A DNA stretch of 64,000 nucleotides from Neovahlkampfia damariscottae (GCA_016618085.1 JABLTG010000079.1:23662-87661), one strand, 5' to 3'. Numbered from the stretch's first letter, positions 46,101 through 57,522 are shown. Notes: generated by a model from the sequence alone, not told the origin. Translations and numbers: made by a program.

Positions 46101-46436
46101 TCAGTTTCTGAATTCCATAAAAAATGAACTTTGTTTTTTTGCCATTCTTTTGGAATTTTAAATTCAATTTTAAACCAATGTGTTGACCATGTAGGTCCAA
46201 AAGAGTCACCTATTGAGCAATTTTTGAACTTTAAAGTTTAAAATTTCTATTTTTCTCACTTCTCCTTTTATTGCTTCTTCAAAAGTAATTCTAGTTTTTT
46301 TCGGTGAAAAACTTTGAATTGAAATATTTTTCTCAATTTTTGAATATAATTGATATTTTTGTTTGAGTATTTCTTGATACTTTTCTATTCTAGAAAGAGT
46401 AATGAAATCGGTGGTGATCCATTCATTTTTTTTCAT
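43192..46436 (-). CDS. GH38 alpha-mannosidase, MAN2C1/AMS1-like
   Basis: Minus-strand frames from ATG 46436 to 43192, joined across several introns (for example near 45890-45870, 45790-45755 and 45465-45420). Landmarks: GDSFGPTWSTHWFKIE, EMAANGLFGAGYP, the catalytic-site motifs AIGHCHIDIAWLWPY and FWLPDTFGYSGQLPQI, LFGHGDGGGGP, and VLPGSSIKMVYDDA. This is the cytosolic or vacuolar class II mannosidase that trims free oligomannosides in the cytosol. At about 46220 the N-terminal frame (KVQKLLNR then stop) and the main frame (IGDSFGP) do not join by a clear intron; one extra base in CTCAATAGG would explain it. Otherwise complete, about 1,000 residues. Confidence 0.8.
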
Positions 46437-46534
46437 TAAAAAATAACCAATGGGAGAAAAACATCAGAGAAAGAACCATATTTGGACAAATTTTCAAAGC
46501 CAATCAGAAAATCTCCTTAAAAATAAACTGCACG

Positions 46535-47942
46535 ATGTTCTACTATATTTGTATGGCTCTTGTAATTTTATACATTCTCATTGTTTCATTTATGAATGGT
46601 GGAAGAAAAAGAAAGGGTGAACCACATTTATTGAAAGGATACATACCTTTCCTTGGTGTTTTTCCATCAATCATGATGAAAGGTTATTATCCATTTGTTA
46701 AAGAGTGTGAAAAGAAATTTGGAAGTATCTTTAGTTTTTATTTTCTCGGAATTCGAACTCATATACTCACCAATGTTTCAGATTTTCCACTTATTCATAA
46801 AAACACAAAAGGTTTTACAATGTACCCTATTTTAGATGATATTTCAAAAAGAGAAAACCAAATAGTTAGACCAGATGAAGAGAAAAAAAATTTGACCACT
46901 CAATTTCTTAAAAGTTTTCAAGGTGATAGTTTGAACCAAATAACAAAAGATTATCAAACATATGCATTACAAAAAATTAATGAAATATTTGAATCTGAAG
47001 GTGGAAAAGATGAAATAGAAGTAAATTTCTTTGATTTTTCTAGAACTGTTGTGTATCATGGAAGTACAAAAGCGATTATGGGTGATCAATTTGATGCAAA
47101 AGGTACAGAAGAGGATTTCTTTGAATATGATGCAAGTTTTCAATTAATATTCATTGGAATGCATCTAGATTGGTTGTCAAAAGCGAAGATTTCGAGAAAA
47201 AAAGTAACTGATCATATAAATAGTTTAGACTTTCAAAAGATGAGCAATTTTATTCAAGATGCAGCTTATTCAATATCAGAAGAACCTACTACAGAATCAA
47301 TAACAAATGTTGCAATGGGTGCATTGGTAGCTTCACAAATTAATTCTGTAAATGGAGCATTCTGGGGATTTCTTAATATTCTTAACAATCCAGAAGTAAG
47401 AAAAGAAGTTGAAAAAGAAATAAAAGAAAAGTTTAATTTTGATAAATATGAAGATTCACTCAATAATATGCCTTATTTACATGCTTGTTTTACTGAAACA
47501 ACTAGATTTAGTACTACAGGAGTTTCATTAAGAGCAGCAACAAGAGATGAAACAATTCAAGTTGAAGGAAAGAAATATAATATTAGAAAGGGTGATCAAT
47601 TATATCTTTTTCCAACTGCATATGATGATGAAGAAATATTTCCAAACCCAAAGAAATTTGATCCAACAAGATATTTGACAACTGATCCAAAAAAATTGAA
47701 AATATTCAAAGAAATTCTTATTCCATTTGGAGGTTTTAAAACTTATTATTTAACTTATAGGTGGTATTCATTATTGTCCAGGAAGATTCTTTGCTGTGAA
47801 TGAAATGAAAGTCCTTACTATTATGATGTTAACTCAATTTGATTGTGAACTTCCATCTTCCAATCCAAAAATTGTGGCCGAAAGAATACAACTTGGATTT
47901 CAAAGACCTCTTCATAATCTCAAATTAAAAATAAAAAAGAAA
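46535..47942 (+). CDS. Cytochrome P450
   Basis: Exons 46535-47732 and 47761 on (intron 28 nt). A membrane anchor (MFYYICMALVILYILIVSF) starts the protein. The helix K motif is ETTRF. PNPKKFDPTRYL follows, and the splice rebuilds the haem loop PFGGGIHYCPGR with the Cys ligand. RAATRDETIQVEGKKYNIRKG recalls the CYP51/CYP7/CYP8 group; a sterol or lipid substrate is possible but unproven. The I helix lacks a clear AGxxT (GALVASQINSVNGAFWG), as in CYP7/CYP8 relatives. There is no in-frame stop before the next gene's ATG at 47973: the frame passes through AAATAAATA. The end given is approximate. Confidence 0.82.
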
Positions 47943-47972
47943 AAATAAATACTTTTCTATTGGTCAAAATAA

Positions 47973-49093
47973 AATGAGCAAATTATTCTTTGTTCTTGTC
48001 CATGGATTGAACACATCAAAAAATGAATTTTCAACTTTGGAAAAACTAATTAAAATTAGATTTGACTCACCAAAAATTGTATTAATTTAAAAAAGCAATT
48101 AATAAAAAATAGTTAAACTCGAATATTAATTCAGAAGAAAAATCAAGAGAAGGAATTAAGATTTGTTCAAAACGTCTATTTAAAGAAATCAAGAATTTTA
48201 TGAGTGAAAATATTTTCGAAAAACATTCACTTGTGATGGTAAATTGCTGTTATTTCTTACAACATCAGATAGGTCATTCATTTGGTAAATATAAGTTAAA
48301 ACTAATATACAGGAGGTATTTTATGTAGATATTGTTTGGATATTCTATTTGATGACGAAATTGGACAACTATTAGATCCACACAGTTTTATCACTTTTTC
48401 AACACCACATCTTGGTATCCAGAGGAGTAGTGGGAGTTTAATGAATAATATATTAAAATATGGTATTAATATTGTGGGATTGTATTGTTTGGGTGAATCT
48501 GTAAAAGAATTAACCTTACAAGATGCTGATCAAATTTTGATTGGAATGTGTGAAGATAAATATTTAAAATTATTGGATAAATTTAAACATAAAACACTCA
48601 TTGGTAACATTTTTATACCTTAAACCTCTTTGAAGGTGTATCTGTTGGCGACTATTTTTCTCCACTTTGTACAAGTTGTATCGTTGAATCAAATCCTTTT
48701 TCGAGCAAATCAAATGAAACATGTAGATTTGAAGTCTTAGATTGTAAAGGTTTTGACAATGACAAGTTTACTAATCTTTTTGAATTTTTCAACGATTTTA
48801 ATTTTGTTGAATCAATTACAATTGATTCCGAAAGGGAAGTAGATTTTCAATCTACAATGTTTAAAAAATTGGATAGCTTGAATTGGAGACGTATTTATTT
48901 GGATATAAATCTCCCTTTTTCTTTGAATAATTTATTTCAAATTGACAAATGGATGATTCAAGTGCATAATGCTCCAATTGGAAACATTTTTCTGCATGAG
49001 GATTTTGGAAGTGAAAATGTCAAACATATCAGAAAAAAGTCCATTGATTTCATGGAATTCTTCATAAAAATATTGATGAAGGATGCATTGTAA
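47973..49093 (+). CDS. DUF676/FAM135-type serine esterase
   Basis: About five exons from MSKLFFVLVHGLNTSKNEF. VHGLNTSKNEF carries the oxyanion-hole region. Splices ending near 48268 and 48312 rebuild the nucleophile elbow MIGHSFGGILCRY. ITFSTPHLGI follows, the usual second motif of FAM135/ROG1 lipases. An exon starting GVSVGDYFSP continues to the stop at 49093; its C-terminal NWRRIYLDINLPFS resembles the FAM135 end domain. A lipid substrate is expected. A second open frame overlaps the last 40 bases (IDEGCIVIEFRHSF) and could be the true end after an unrecognised intron. A TATTGGTCAAAA motif precedes the start. Confidence 0.75.
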
Positions 49094-49449
49094 TTGAATT
49101 TCGTCATTCTTTTGGAATCAATATAAATTTGTAAGTATTAATATCTTTCTTGATTCTAAGAAATTTCTTGTTTTCCTATTCCTGAACCACCAATATTGAC
49201 AACTCCTTCCCATACTGAGCTATGTACAAAAAAATGAAAGTTTAATAGAAAAGTGCTGAACATTCCTTCTCTTCGAAACAATTTTGTATCTATTAACGTT
49301 ATTATCGGATTTTCATCTGGTCAACAACAAATCATTTGATTATACAATGGAACAACTATTTCAATTTTTTTTCATTCAGTTTTTTCTTTCAGATATTTTA
49401 TGTCATGACCAATTTGATTGGTTTATTATAAACGTTGAGATTTGATTAG
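49094..49449. other. Intergenic region before the phospholipase D gene
   Basis: A 356-base AT-rich gap. Apart from a possible C-terminal exon of the esterase near 49080-49130, it holds TGACCAATTTGATTGGTTT near 49406-49424, two facing CCAAT-type motifs just upstream of the ATG at 49450. I see no other feature. Confidence 0.4.
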
Positions 49450-52400
49450 ATGGGCAACGAAAAAGACCAACTCAAATCATCAAACAGCAGTTTGACTTTA
49501 GTGAAAGGTGAAGACTTTCATAAGTTATGTGAAGGAACATATTGTATGATATTTCTTATTTTTTATTTTTTTTTCAGTCAATGCTAGCGAAACTGAAGAA
49601 CTTTTTATTCTTTTTTACAAAGCTTGTACACCTATGAAAGAATTAAATGCTGAAACTTTCAACTCTGTTTTCCCATCTTTCAAAAAAGATTATCGCGTAC
49701 AAAAGTCTCTCTTTGACGCAATGGACAACGACAAAGGTGGAACTGTAGCATTTCCAGAATTCCTTAAAACTCTTGGACAAATGTTCAGAGGAACAGTTGA
49801 TGAAAAAGCTGACCTTGCTTTGTCAATTATTGACCTTGATGGTGATAAAAAAATTCAACGTCAAGAACTTTATGACGTTTGTAAAGTTATTGAAGAAATT
49901 ACAAAAGGTGTTCCTTCAGTTGATAATATTACACCGGCAGAACAAGTTGTTGACTCAATTTTTGACATTGGTTTGGAATTTATTTTTTAAAAATTAGATA
50001 ATGATGATAAAAAGTTAAAAAATCAACAATATCTCTTTTTGGCAGAAGATTATGAAAAAACAGAATTTGATATTAAAGATTTAAAAGGTACAATTGAAGA
50101 AATGAAAGAAACAATTGAAAAAAATTCACAATTAACAATGGAACAAAAAATTAATATGAAAAAAGCATTATTTAAATCACAAATGGAAGGATTAAAAAAA
50201 ACAGTTCATAAAGATACTCAAAAAGAATTAGATTATGAAGAATTCAAGAGAAGAGCAAAAACAAATGTTCAATTTTTATCATGTTTTGGAATGTTCACTT
50301 TATTTTACCATGATATTGTTCTTCCAATTGAAAAAAAAGTTTGTTTTTTTGTTATTTAACTTTCTTTTAATAGCTTGATAAAAATGTTAAAAAATTTGGA
50401 TATCCTGCTGTAGAAGGAAATGTTAAATGTAAAGCATTATTTAAAAATGAAGAAAAATATTGTCAAATTCAAAATGGTATGATGGTATTTTATGATAATT
50501 ATAAACATTGTTATATGAATGAAAGACGTTGGGTATTAGATGATTCTGGACTCACAAAAAGAGTAAAAATATAAAAACTATTAAAATTGTGAAAGATTAT
50601 TCCAGATGATGATGATTTTAGTAAAGCAACTTTTAATCTTGTAAAAGATATTAGTAAAAGTGGAATTGTTATAGGTATTCATAACTTTTCAAAATATACA
50701 CTCGATGCTCCAACAATTAACTTTTCAAAAGGAAGTGCAAAAAAGAAATTGGATTTAAAAATTTTAACAAATTCTTTTGGAACTGGAATTGTTATTCCAG
50801 GTGGTTTATTAGGTAGTAATTTAAGTGGATATTTATCATATCGTATTGCTGATTCTGGTTCTAGACTTATTCTTACTTTTGATATGGGTATAACTGGAAA
50901 ACAATTTGCATGTAGAGTTGTTGAAGAAGATGCAGATGTTTCTGCTTCACTCATCAAAAATATGAAACAAACTTCATTAAGAAAAGGAACAAAAGATTGG
51001 ATTCAACATGAATATCATATGAAAGCAATTGTTGGAAAACAAGATGGGAAACTTTCAGAAAATAAATGTACATTTAGAGTTGAATTTCATGATGCAACAG
51101 AATGTGCTCCACCAATTCATACACTTGATTTAACAGAAGCTATTTGTAAAGTTAAACCTCAAATTGAGAATGGATTCACTGTTTCACGTTCATTTTGGTC
51201 ATATGATTTCATTTTAGAAGATCAACCTGAATTACGTGATAATTGGGTCTCATGTATTGCAGCAAATACAAATGTTACAAAATTATATGAACATCCATTT
51301 CATTCTTTTTCACCAGTACGTGAAAATGCAGTCAGTAAAATGTTTATGTGTGGAAAAGATTATTTTGAAGATTTAGCAGAAAATTTAAAAAAAGCTGAAG
51401 ATGAAATTTTAATTACAGGATGGTTTATTTCACCAATGTTTCATTTAACTAGAAATAAAGTTGATGGTGAATATATTGATAGACTTGATCATAGTAAAGA
51501 GATACCATATTATTAACACTTTATAGTATTACTTGATAGAGCTGAAGCAGGATGTAGAATTTATGTTCTTGCTTGGGATGAATTAGATGCAGCATTCTAT
51601 TTAGCATCAAAAGAAATGAAACAACATTTTGAAGCATTACATCCAAGAATTCAAGTTTCAAGAGATCCACTTATTGTTGGTATTTATTCTCATCATCAAA
51701 AAACTGTAATTATTGATCAACAAATCGCATATGTTGGTGGAATTGATCTTGCTTATAATAGATATGATGATGGTAATTATAATATTACAGATGAAGGAGA
51801 AGATCAAATATATCCTGGAAGACATTATGTGAATCCAATGATTGGAGCAAAAAATAAAAATGTTGGAAATCCATTGGAAGATGTTTATGATAGATCAAAA
51901 GTTCCTCGTATGCCATGGCAAGATTATCAAGCGAAAGTGATTGGAGAACCAGCAAGAGATGTTGCAAGAAACTTCATTCAAAGATGGTTAATCTGTAAAG
52001 AAAAAAAACATAGTTTCATTTCTTTACGTGAAACTGATTATAGCAAAGATGAAAAATTGATTCAAGTGATGAAAGACAATGAAAAAGATCTTGCAGAAGT
52101 TCAAGTTATTCGTTGTGCTGCATGGTGGTCATTGGCAACATCAATGACAGAAAATTCAATCTTTAAAGCAGAAGTTAAAGCAATCAAAGAATCCAAACAT
52201 TTTGTTTATATTGAAAATCAATTCTTTGTTTCAAGTTGTGATAAAGTTTCAAATCCAAGAAATAAATTAATTGGAACTTTAGTTGAAAGAGTAGCAAAAG
52301 CAATTGAAAACAAAGAACCATTTAGAGCAATCTTTCTTTGTCCACTTCATAGTTCATCACCATTGAATACTAAAACATTACAAAATTTAACATATTGGCA

Positions 52401-53089
52401 ATTATCATCTATGTTTCAAGGACCACATTCAATGTTGGGAGTTTTACAAAAAAGATTTCCAGATGTTGATGTTGAAAATTATGTTACAATTTTGTGTTTA
52501 AGAAATTGGGGTAAATTTAAATCAGGTATTTATTGTAATGAAATGGTTTATATTCATTCAAAACTTATGATTGTTGATGATTCAATTATTTTTTGTTCTT
52601 CTGCAAATGTGAATGATCGTTCAATGTTAGGTGATCGTGATAGTGAAATTGGTGTTAAAATTATTGGACATGATAAAATTGATATCAAAATGGGAGGTGA
52701 AACAACAACAGTTTCAAGAATGGCTCATGATTTGAGAGTAAAAGCAATGTCAAGATTTTCTGGAAAAAAAATAGAGTATGTTCAAATAAATCTAACATTT
52801 TTAAAGTGATCCTGATGTTCAAGATGCTGTTGTTTTTTACGATGATTTTAGAAAAATTGCACAATCTAATCAAGAAATTTATGTTGATGTATTTCAAAAA
52901 ACAGTTGAAAATCTTGAAGAACCAAAAGATGCAAAAATCATTCAAGATTATAATCACAATCTAAAAGCAAGAAATGTTGAAAGATTACAAGATCTTCAAG
53001 GATATGTTGTTCCATATCCAAAAAAATTATTTTCAAAGTCATATTCTCAACCAGATGAAAATCATATGTTGGTGAATTTCTATTGTTAA
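49450..53089 (+). CDS. Phospholipase D with N-terminal EF-hands and a central PH/beta-sandwich region
   Basis: About six exons from MGNEKDQL (a possible myristoylation site) at 49450 to 53089. First intron 49544-49577; second 49971-49997; later ones near 50342-50373, 50565-50596, 51493-51529 and 52780-52808. EF-hands occupy about residues 60-180: DNDKGGTVAFPE, DLDGDKKIQRQE and the spliced DNDDKKLKNQQ. A PH-like region follows (CQIQNGMMVFYDNYKHCYM). Then an unassigned beta-rich domain (about 50640-50950). Two HKD-type motifs are present: SHHQKTVIIDQQIAYVGGID and YIHSKLMIVDDSIIFCSSAN. It hydrolyses phosphatidylcholine to phosphatidic acid. EF-hand-PLD is an unusual order and suggests calcium control. 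Confidence 0.88.
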
Positions 53090-54108
53090 ATATTTTTATT
53101 TCCAACAAATATTTTTTTATCAAGAGATGAATTCAATGATTTAAGTGATGTTGAAACTTCATTAATTCTTTCTTCTGTTTGACCTCTTTCTTTCATATCT
53201 TTGATGTACTCTTTTAATGTTCTTTCTTTTGATGCAATTGCCATTACACCCAACATGACATCAACACATGCTTTTGGATTTGAAACTTGTAAAACTTGAT
53301 CAAAATTATAAACTATTTTTAGATCTTACCATTTTCTTCACCAAGTTCATCTTTCCATAATTTCTCTAAAATATTGGTTTTTGAACCATGATCTTTTTGA
53401 AGAAGAAATACATTGTATTGTTTTTTTAATTCTTGAATTAATTCAGATGTAGAAATATCTTTATCTATATCATCTCCAATATATTTTTTGATATTTTCAA
53501 CTTTTGATTGATATCGAAATCCTTCATCTGCAATAATGAAATAAAATGGTAAATCTGAATTTGAAACATCTGATTTTTTTGAATAAAAATAAAATCCCAA
53601 GTCATATGCTTCACAAGGATGATGTTTATTTGTAGGTCCACCACCTCTTCCAACTAACCAAATTTTTGAAATTAATTCATCAATTTGTTTTCCTTGACCA
53701 AAATTAGTTACTTGAATTGGACAACCACTATTGAAATCATCAATTGCACAAAAACTTATTGATGGATCTTTTAAATATCCTTGTTCAACAATTTGACCAT
53801 AAAACACTGTTTTATTAAAAATAGACTTTATACTTACTTGGTAATTTATCATAGATCACTTTTGGCCAATCTGTCATTGATCCAGTAACATCAAGACATA
53901 ATACAATTGGACTCTTAAATTTAGAAACTAATTTTTCATCTTCATCAAATTGAATCTTTGGATCACAACTCTTATGAAGAGTTTTATTATTTTTGAAAAC
54001 TTCTTCTGATTGTTTTGAATAATTGTGTTTTGTTGTAGTTTTAGAATTTGTTGTACTATTATAATTTACAGATATAACATCTCTTTCGATGCCTGAACTA
54101 CCTCCCAT
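53086..54108 (-). CDS. VWA-like domain protein
   Basis: Starts MGGSSGIERDV (possibly N-myristoylated) at 54108. Introns near 53834-53803 and 53330-53295 join the exons. LCLDVTGSMTDW is a MIDAS-like start (DxTGSM), so a von Willebrand A fold is likely; VTNFGQGKQIDELISKIW and LVGRGGG follow. The C-terminus is a Lys/Glu-rich helix (RTLKEYIKDMKERGQ). Similar proteins in protists act in ubiquitin or adhesion contexts, but nothing here decides. Its stop (TTAA on the + strand, 53086-53088) overlaps the PLD stop by two bases. Confidence 0.7.
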
Positions 54109-54204
54109 TTGTTTTTGTTTAAAGAAAATATAGACCAATCATTTCACTTTCTGTATTGTGTTGACTCAAGCTTCAAAATTTAAATTCTCTTCCTTCTTGT
54201 TACA

Positions 54205-56381
54205 ATGTGTGATTCTTTAAGAACGATTGATCAAACTAAACAATACTCTCTCTTGAAAGATGTTCACTCAATTCAAAAAAAAAAGATGTTAAAAAGAAAT
54301 GTTATCAAACCAACAGAAAATCAAAACGGTTGTGCTTTCACTGTAGAAAATTTAATTTCAAAAAAAGAAGCAAAAGAAATCATTGAAAATGTAACAAAAA
54401 ATGAATTTATGAATTTAAAAACTTTATATAATGATATAAGAGATTCTTCTCGACAAGTTATTCTTGATAAACAGTTATCAACTTTGTTATGGAAAAGGTT
54501 AAACAATTTAATCAAAGAAGAACAGTTAAAATATAAATTCAAACCTTTTGGTTTTCAAGTATCAGGATTTTGGGAGCCATATTCAATTAATGAATGTTTT
54601 AGAATATCAAAATATGAAAGTCCGTCCAATGGATTTCAACCACATTTTGACAATCCTTATACCAAAGAAATTGATGAAAAATCTATATTTTCATTAATTA
54701 TTTATTTAAATGATGATTATGAAGGTGGAGAAACAACAATTTATGAAGAAAACTTATTAGATTTGACTGAAGAAATTGAAAAAGAAACATTTGATGGAAT
54801 TACAGTTAAAGATGAAATTAAAATGAATAATGGAATTAAAAAATATAAATCACATATAATAAAACCAGAGATAGGAAAAGGTTTAATTTTTAATCATCAA
54901 TTTCTGCACTCAGGAGATCCAATGAAAAAAGGTGTGAAATATATTCTTAGAACAGATATTATATTTCAAAAAAGTGTTTCATTTCAATCAAATTTTCATT
55001 CAACTCTTTACAAAAAATGTCTTGAAATGTTCAGAGAAGCTCAAAATCAAGAATTAAATAAAAAATTGAAAAATCAAATGAACTTTATGAAAAATCATTA
55101 TCTATTAGAAGATATGTTACTAAATATGAAACAAGATTTCAAACAAATTCAGATTTTAATTTCATAAACCTTGAAGATTGTTGGTTATTAATTTTATCAT
55201 TTTTACCATTGAATTCATACACTAATATATCTATCACATGTTCAACCATTTTAAAATATGTTAATATTCACAAAAAGAGAATTTGGTCTACAATACATAC
55301 TGAATTATTCAAAGATGAAAATATTGAATCAATCAATGAAAATGATTGGATTAAAAAGAGTGAACTTTTTATTCCAAAAGTGATTGAGAAAAAAGGTATA
55401 TCATCTTCATTCCACTATAATGATGTACAATGGAAATTCTTTAATGCTCATAAAGAAGGTTGTTTAAGAGTTATTTCAATGTATAGTTTGGTATTATTAA
55501 GTCAAACAATCAATGTTGATACATTTATTGCTGAATATGATCCAGAAAGTGGTTTAATCAAAAGAGTTCCATTAAAATGGCTTTTAATTTGTGCATTTTA
55601 TCAGTTACCTTGTTCTGGAAAGTACTTTAATATTTATGAAACAAATGAAACAGATATCAGAGAACACTTTGATAAAAAAGAAAAAAGAAATTTTGGAATT
55701 ACTCCTCATTATGATGATGAAGATGAAGTTTGTGAACTTGTTTATATTGATGAAAATGAAATTAAAATTGATATCTCACCTGATGAATACAAATTTGAGG
55801 ATATTGAAGATTTATCAATTAAAGATCAATCAAATCAAAATGAGACAAGAAAGTTATTTGAATCATATGTTGATAAAAGTTATTTCACAAAGATTTCGAA
55901 TGGTGATTCAATAAATTTCATTGAATTATCAGAAATTGTAGGAAATGAAATGAAACTGACAACTCCAAACAAATCAGGTTTCACTTCTATATCATATTTT
56001 AATGGTACTAGATCAAGAATTGGTTGTTTTTGTGATTATTTATATGATAGAACTGGTACAATGTTGATTTTAAAATATAATAGTTTGATTTGTGATTTTG
56101 AAAAACAACAAATGAAAATAACTCCTTTTGATCCACAAAATATAATCTTCAAGTTCAATCATGATTCAAATGAAAAATATATTGTTAATATATCTGAGAT
56201 TACAGATTTTAAAAATTTCTTTCATGCTGGCTGCCATTGTGGTCCTGGAGCCTACAAGACAACTTTTGAAAAATATAGTGAAATTAGATTTTTGAAAAAT
56301 TTTGAATTGAATTTAATTGGTATTTCGGTACATGAAAATAAGGTTTTAATTGCAGAATATTCTGGTGTCAACTCTTTTTAA
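54205..56381 (+). CDS. Prolyl 4-hydroxylase (2OG-Fe(II) oxygenase) followed by F-box-like region
   Basis: The first frame (54205-55167) is a P4H-type dioxygenase: CFRISKYESPSNGFQPHFD with the HxD, then SLIIYLNDDYEGGETTIYEE, LIFNHQFLHSG with the distal His, and LRTDIIF with the 2OG-binding Arg. The second frame, open from about 55062, reads INLEDCWLLILSFLP, an F-box-like start, and runs to 56381 with no recognised domain apart from Cys-rich GCHCGPGAY. The switch between frames is near 55115-55135; a 20-base GTTACT..ACAAG segment would join them, but a 20-nt intron is unusual, so an indel is possible. In Dictyostelium the P4H PhyA acts on the F-box partner Skp1. Confidence 0.72.
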
Positions 56382-56438
56382 AATAAATTTTGTCCAATCA
56401 TTTGACGTTTTTCATTCAACAACAATTTACACCAAAAA

Positions 56439-56909
56439 ATGAGTAAAGAAGAAAAACCAATAACACGTCAAAATTGGAAAAGTCATCCATATTACCATGG
56501 TTCCGCCTCATTTTTGATATCGATTCATGACTCTTTTCGTTCATCATTCAAAGAAATTTCAAAGTTAATAGAACAGAAGAATTTTGAAAAAGCAAAAAAA
56601 ATGTATGATAATTTGAATGAACATTTGGATAATCATCATTATATTGAAGAGGCTAGAATGTTTCCAAATTTAAAAAAAAAAATGAAAAAATTAAAATTAG
56701 AAGAAAATGCTAACTTGATTGACGGATTGACTTCTGATCATAAAGAAATGTCAATAATGATGGATGAACTTGAAAGACTTTTTAAACAAAAGAAATATGA
56801 AGAAATACCTGAACTGTGGATAAAATTTAAAAAGCATATGTTGAAACATTTAATAGAAGAAGAGGATATTTCAATTCCAATAATAATTCAATATGGTGTT
56901 GAAATTTGA
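56439..56909 (+). CDS. Hemerythrin-domain protein
   Basis: One exon, 156 residues from ATG 56439. It has the hemerythrin-like HHE pattern of a four-helix bundle: an early His, HLDNHHYIEEARMFPNL, LTSDHKEMSIMMDELE and MLKHLIEEEDISIPI. These supply the His, Glu and Asp ligands of a di-iron centre. Such proteins bind oxygen, iron or nitric oxide; which applies here is unknown. GTCCAATCATTTGACG lies about 45 bases upstream. Confidence 0.85.
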   Translation: MSKEEKPITRQNWKSHPYYHGSASFLISIHDSFRSSFKEISKLIEQKNFEKAKKMYDNLNEHLDNHHYIEEARMFPNLKKKMKKLKLEENANLIDGLTSDHKEMSIMMDELERLFKQKKYEEIPELWIKFKKHMLKHLIEEEDISIPIIIQYGVEI

Positions 56910-56963
56910 GATGAATTTGGTCTTTTGTAAAAAGAAATTATAAAATTAAAATTTATTTTTGAA

Positions 56964-57176
56964 TCATGAAATTATACATCCACCTTCTTGTCCTTTTGGA
57001 AGAGGTCCTAAATTTGGGTAAGTTGGATTTCTTTTTTCTTTTTCAAGTTCTTCTTTTGAATATCCACAGAAACATCTTTTTTCAACTGGAATATTTTGAA
57101 AAATACCTTGAAGATGATTACCACAACCACTCCAAGATGCTTTATTACATTTATCACATGTTGTTTGATGACACAT
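56964..57176 (-). CDS. Small Cys-rich zinc-binding-type protein, copy 1
   Basis: One exon, 70 residues. MCHQTTCDKCNKASWSGCG, then NHLQGIFQNIPVEKRC FCGY (Cys pairs and a His suited to one or two zinc ions), and an acidic Pro-rich tail ending GGCIIS. The pattern CxxxxCxxCxxxxWxGCGxH..IPxxxRCxC occurs in small conserved proteins of plants and fungi without known function. The tail CIIS resembles a prenylation CaaX box. The sister gene lies about 140 bases upstream on the same strand. Confidence 0.75.
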   Translation of the reverse strand: MCHQTTCDKCNKASWSGCGNHLQGIFQNIPVEKRCFCGYSKEELEKEKRNPTYPNLGPLPKGQEGGCIIS

Positions 57177-57318
57177 TTTGTAAACTTTCTTTCAAATTGA
57201 TTTGTCAACAAATTTATCAATTTTAAGGAAAATTTGTTCCGCTTCCGCTTCCGGACTTGTATTGAAAAGCAAGATTAAAAAAAAATTAAAGATTTATTTC
57301 ACAAATTTGTTGAATTAT

Positions 57319-57522
57319 TTAATAACGTTGTTGTGGTGGTTTTGGAAGAGGTCCTAATTCTGGATTTTTTGGACTCTTTTTTTCTTGTTCAAGTTCTTCT
57401 TCTGTATATCCACAGAAACATCTTTTTTCAACTGGAATATTTCTGAATATTCCGGTCAGATGCATTCCACATCCAACATAAGCTTCTTTTTGACATTTGT
57501 TACAAGTTGTTTGCATACACAT
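57319..57522 (-). CDS. Small Cys-rich zinc-binding-type protein, copy 2
   Basis: One exon, 67 residues, a clear paralog of the 56964-57176 gene: MCMQTTCNKCQKEAYVGCG, HLTGIFRNIPVEKRCFCGY, then EEELEQEKKSPKNPELGPLPK. All Cys and His positions are shared, but the C-terminus ends PPQQRY without the Cys of a CaaX box, so the two copies may differ in membrane attachment. Tandem duplication. Confidence 0.75.
   Translation of the reverse strand: MCMQTTCNKCQKEAYVGCGMHLTGIFRNIPVEKRCFCGYTEEELEQEKKSPKNPELGPLPKPPQQRY

Noticed and set aside
50640-50950. Pore-forming or lectin-like toxin domain inside the PLD
   Set aside because: Only a faint beta-sandwich resemblance; it is embedded in a housekeeping-type lipid enzyme, so a toxin label is not supported.
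55115-55135. Firm call of a 20-nt intron joining P4H and F-box frames
   Set aside because: The segment has GT..AG and the right phase, but 20 nt is below the shortest introns I can confirm here, so it is left as one option.
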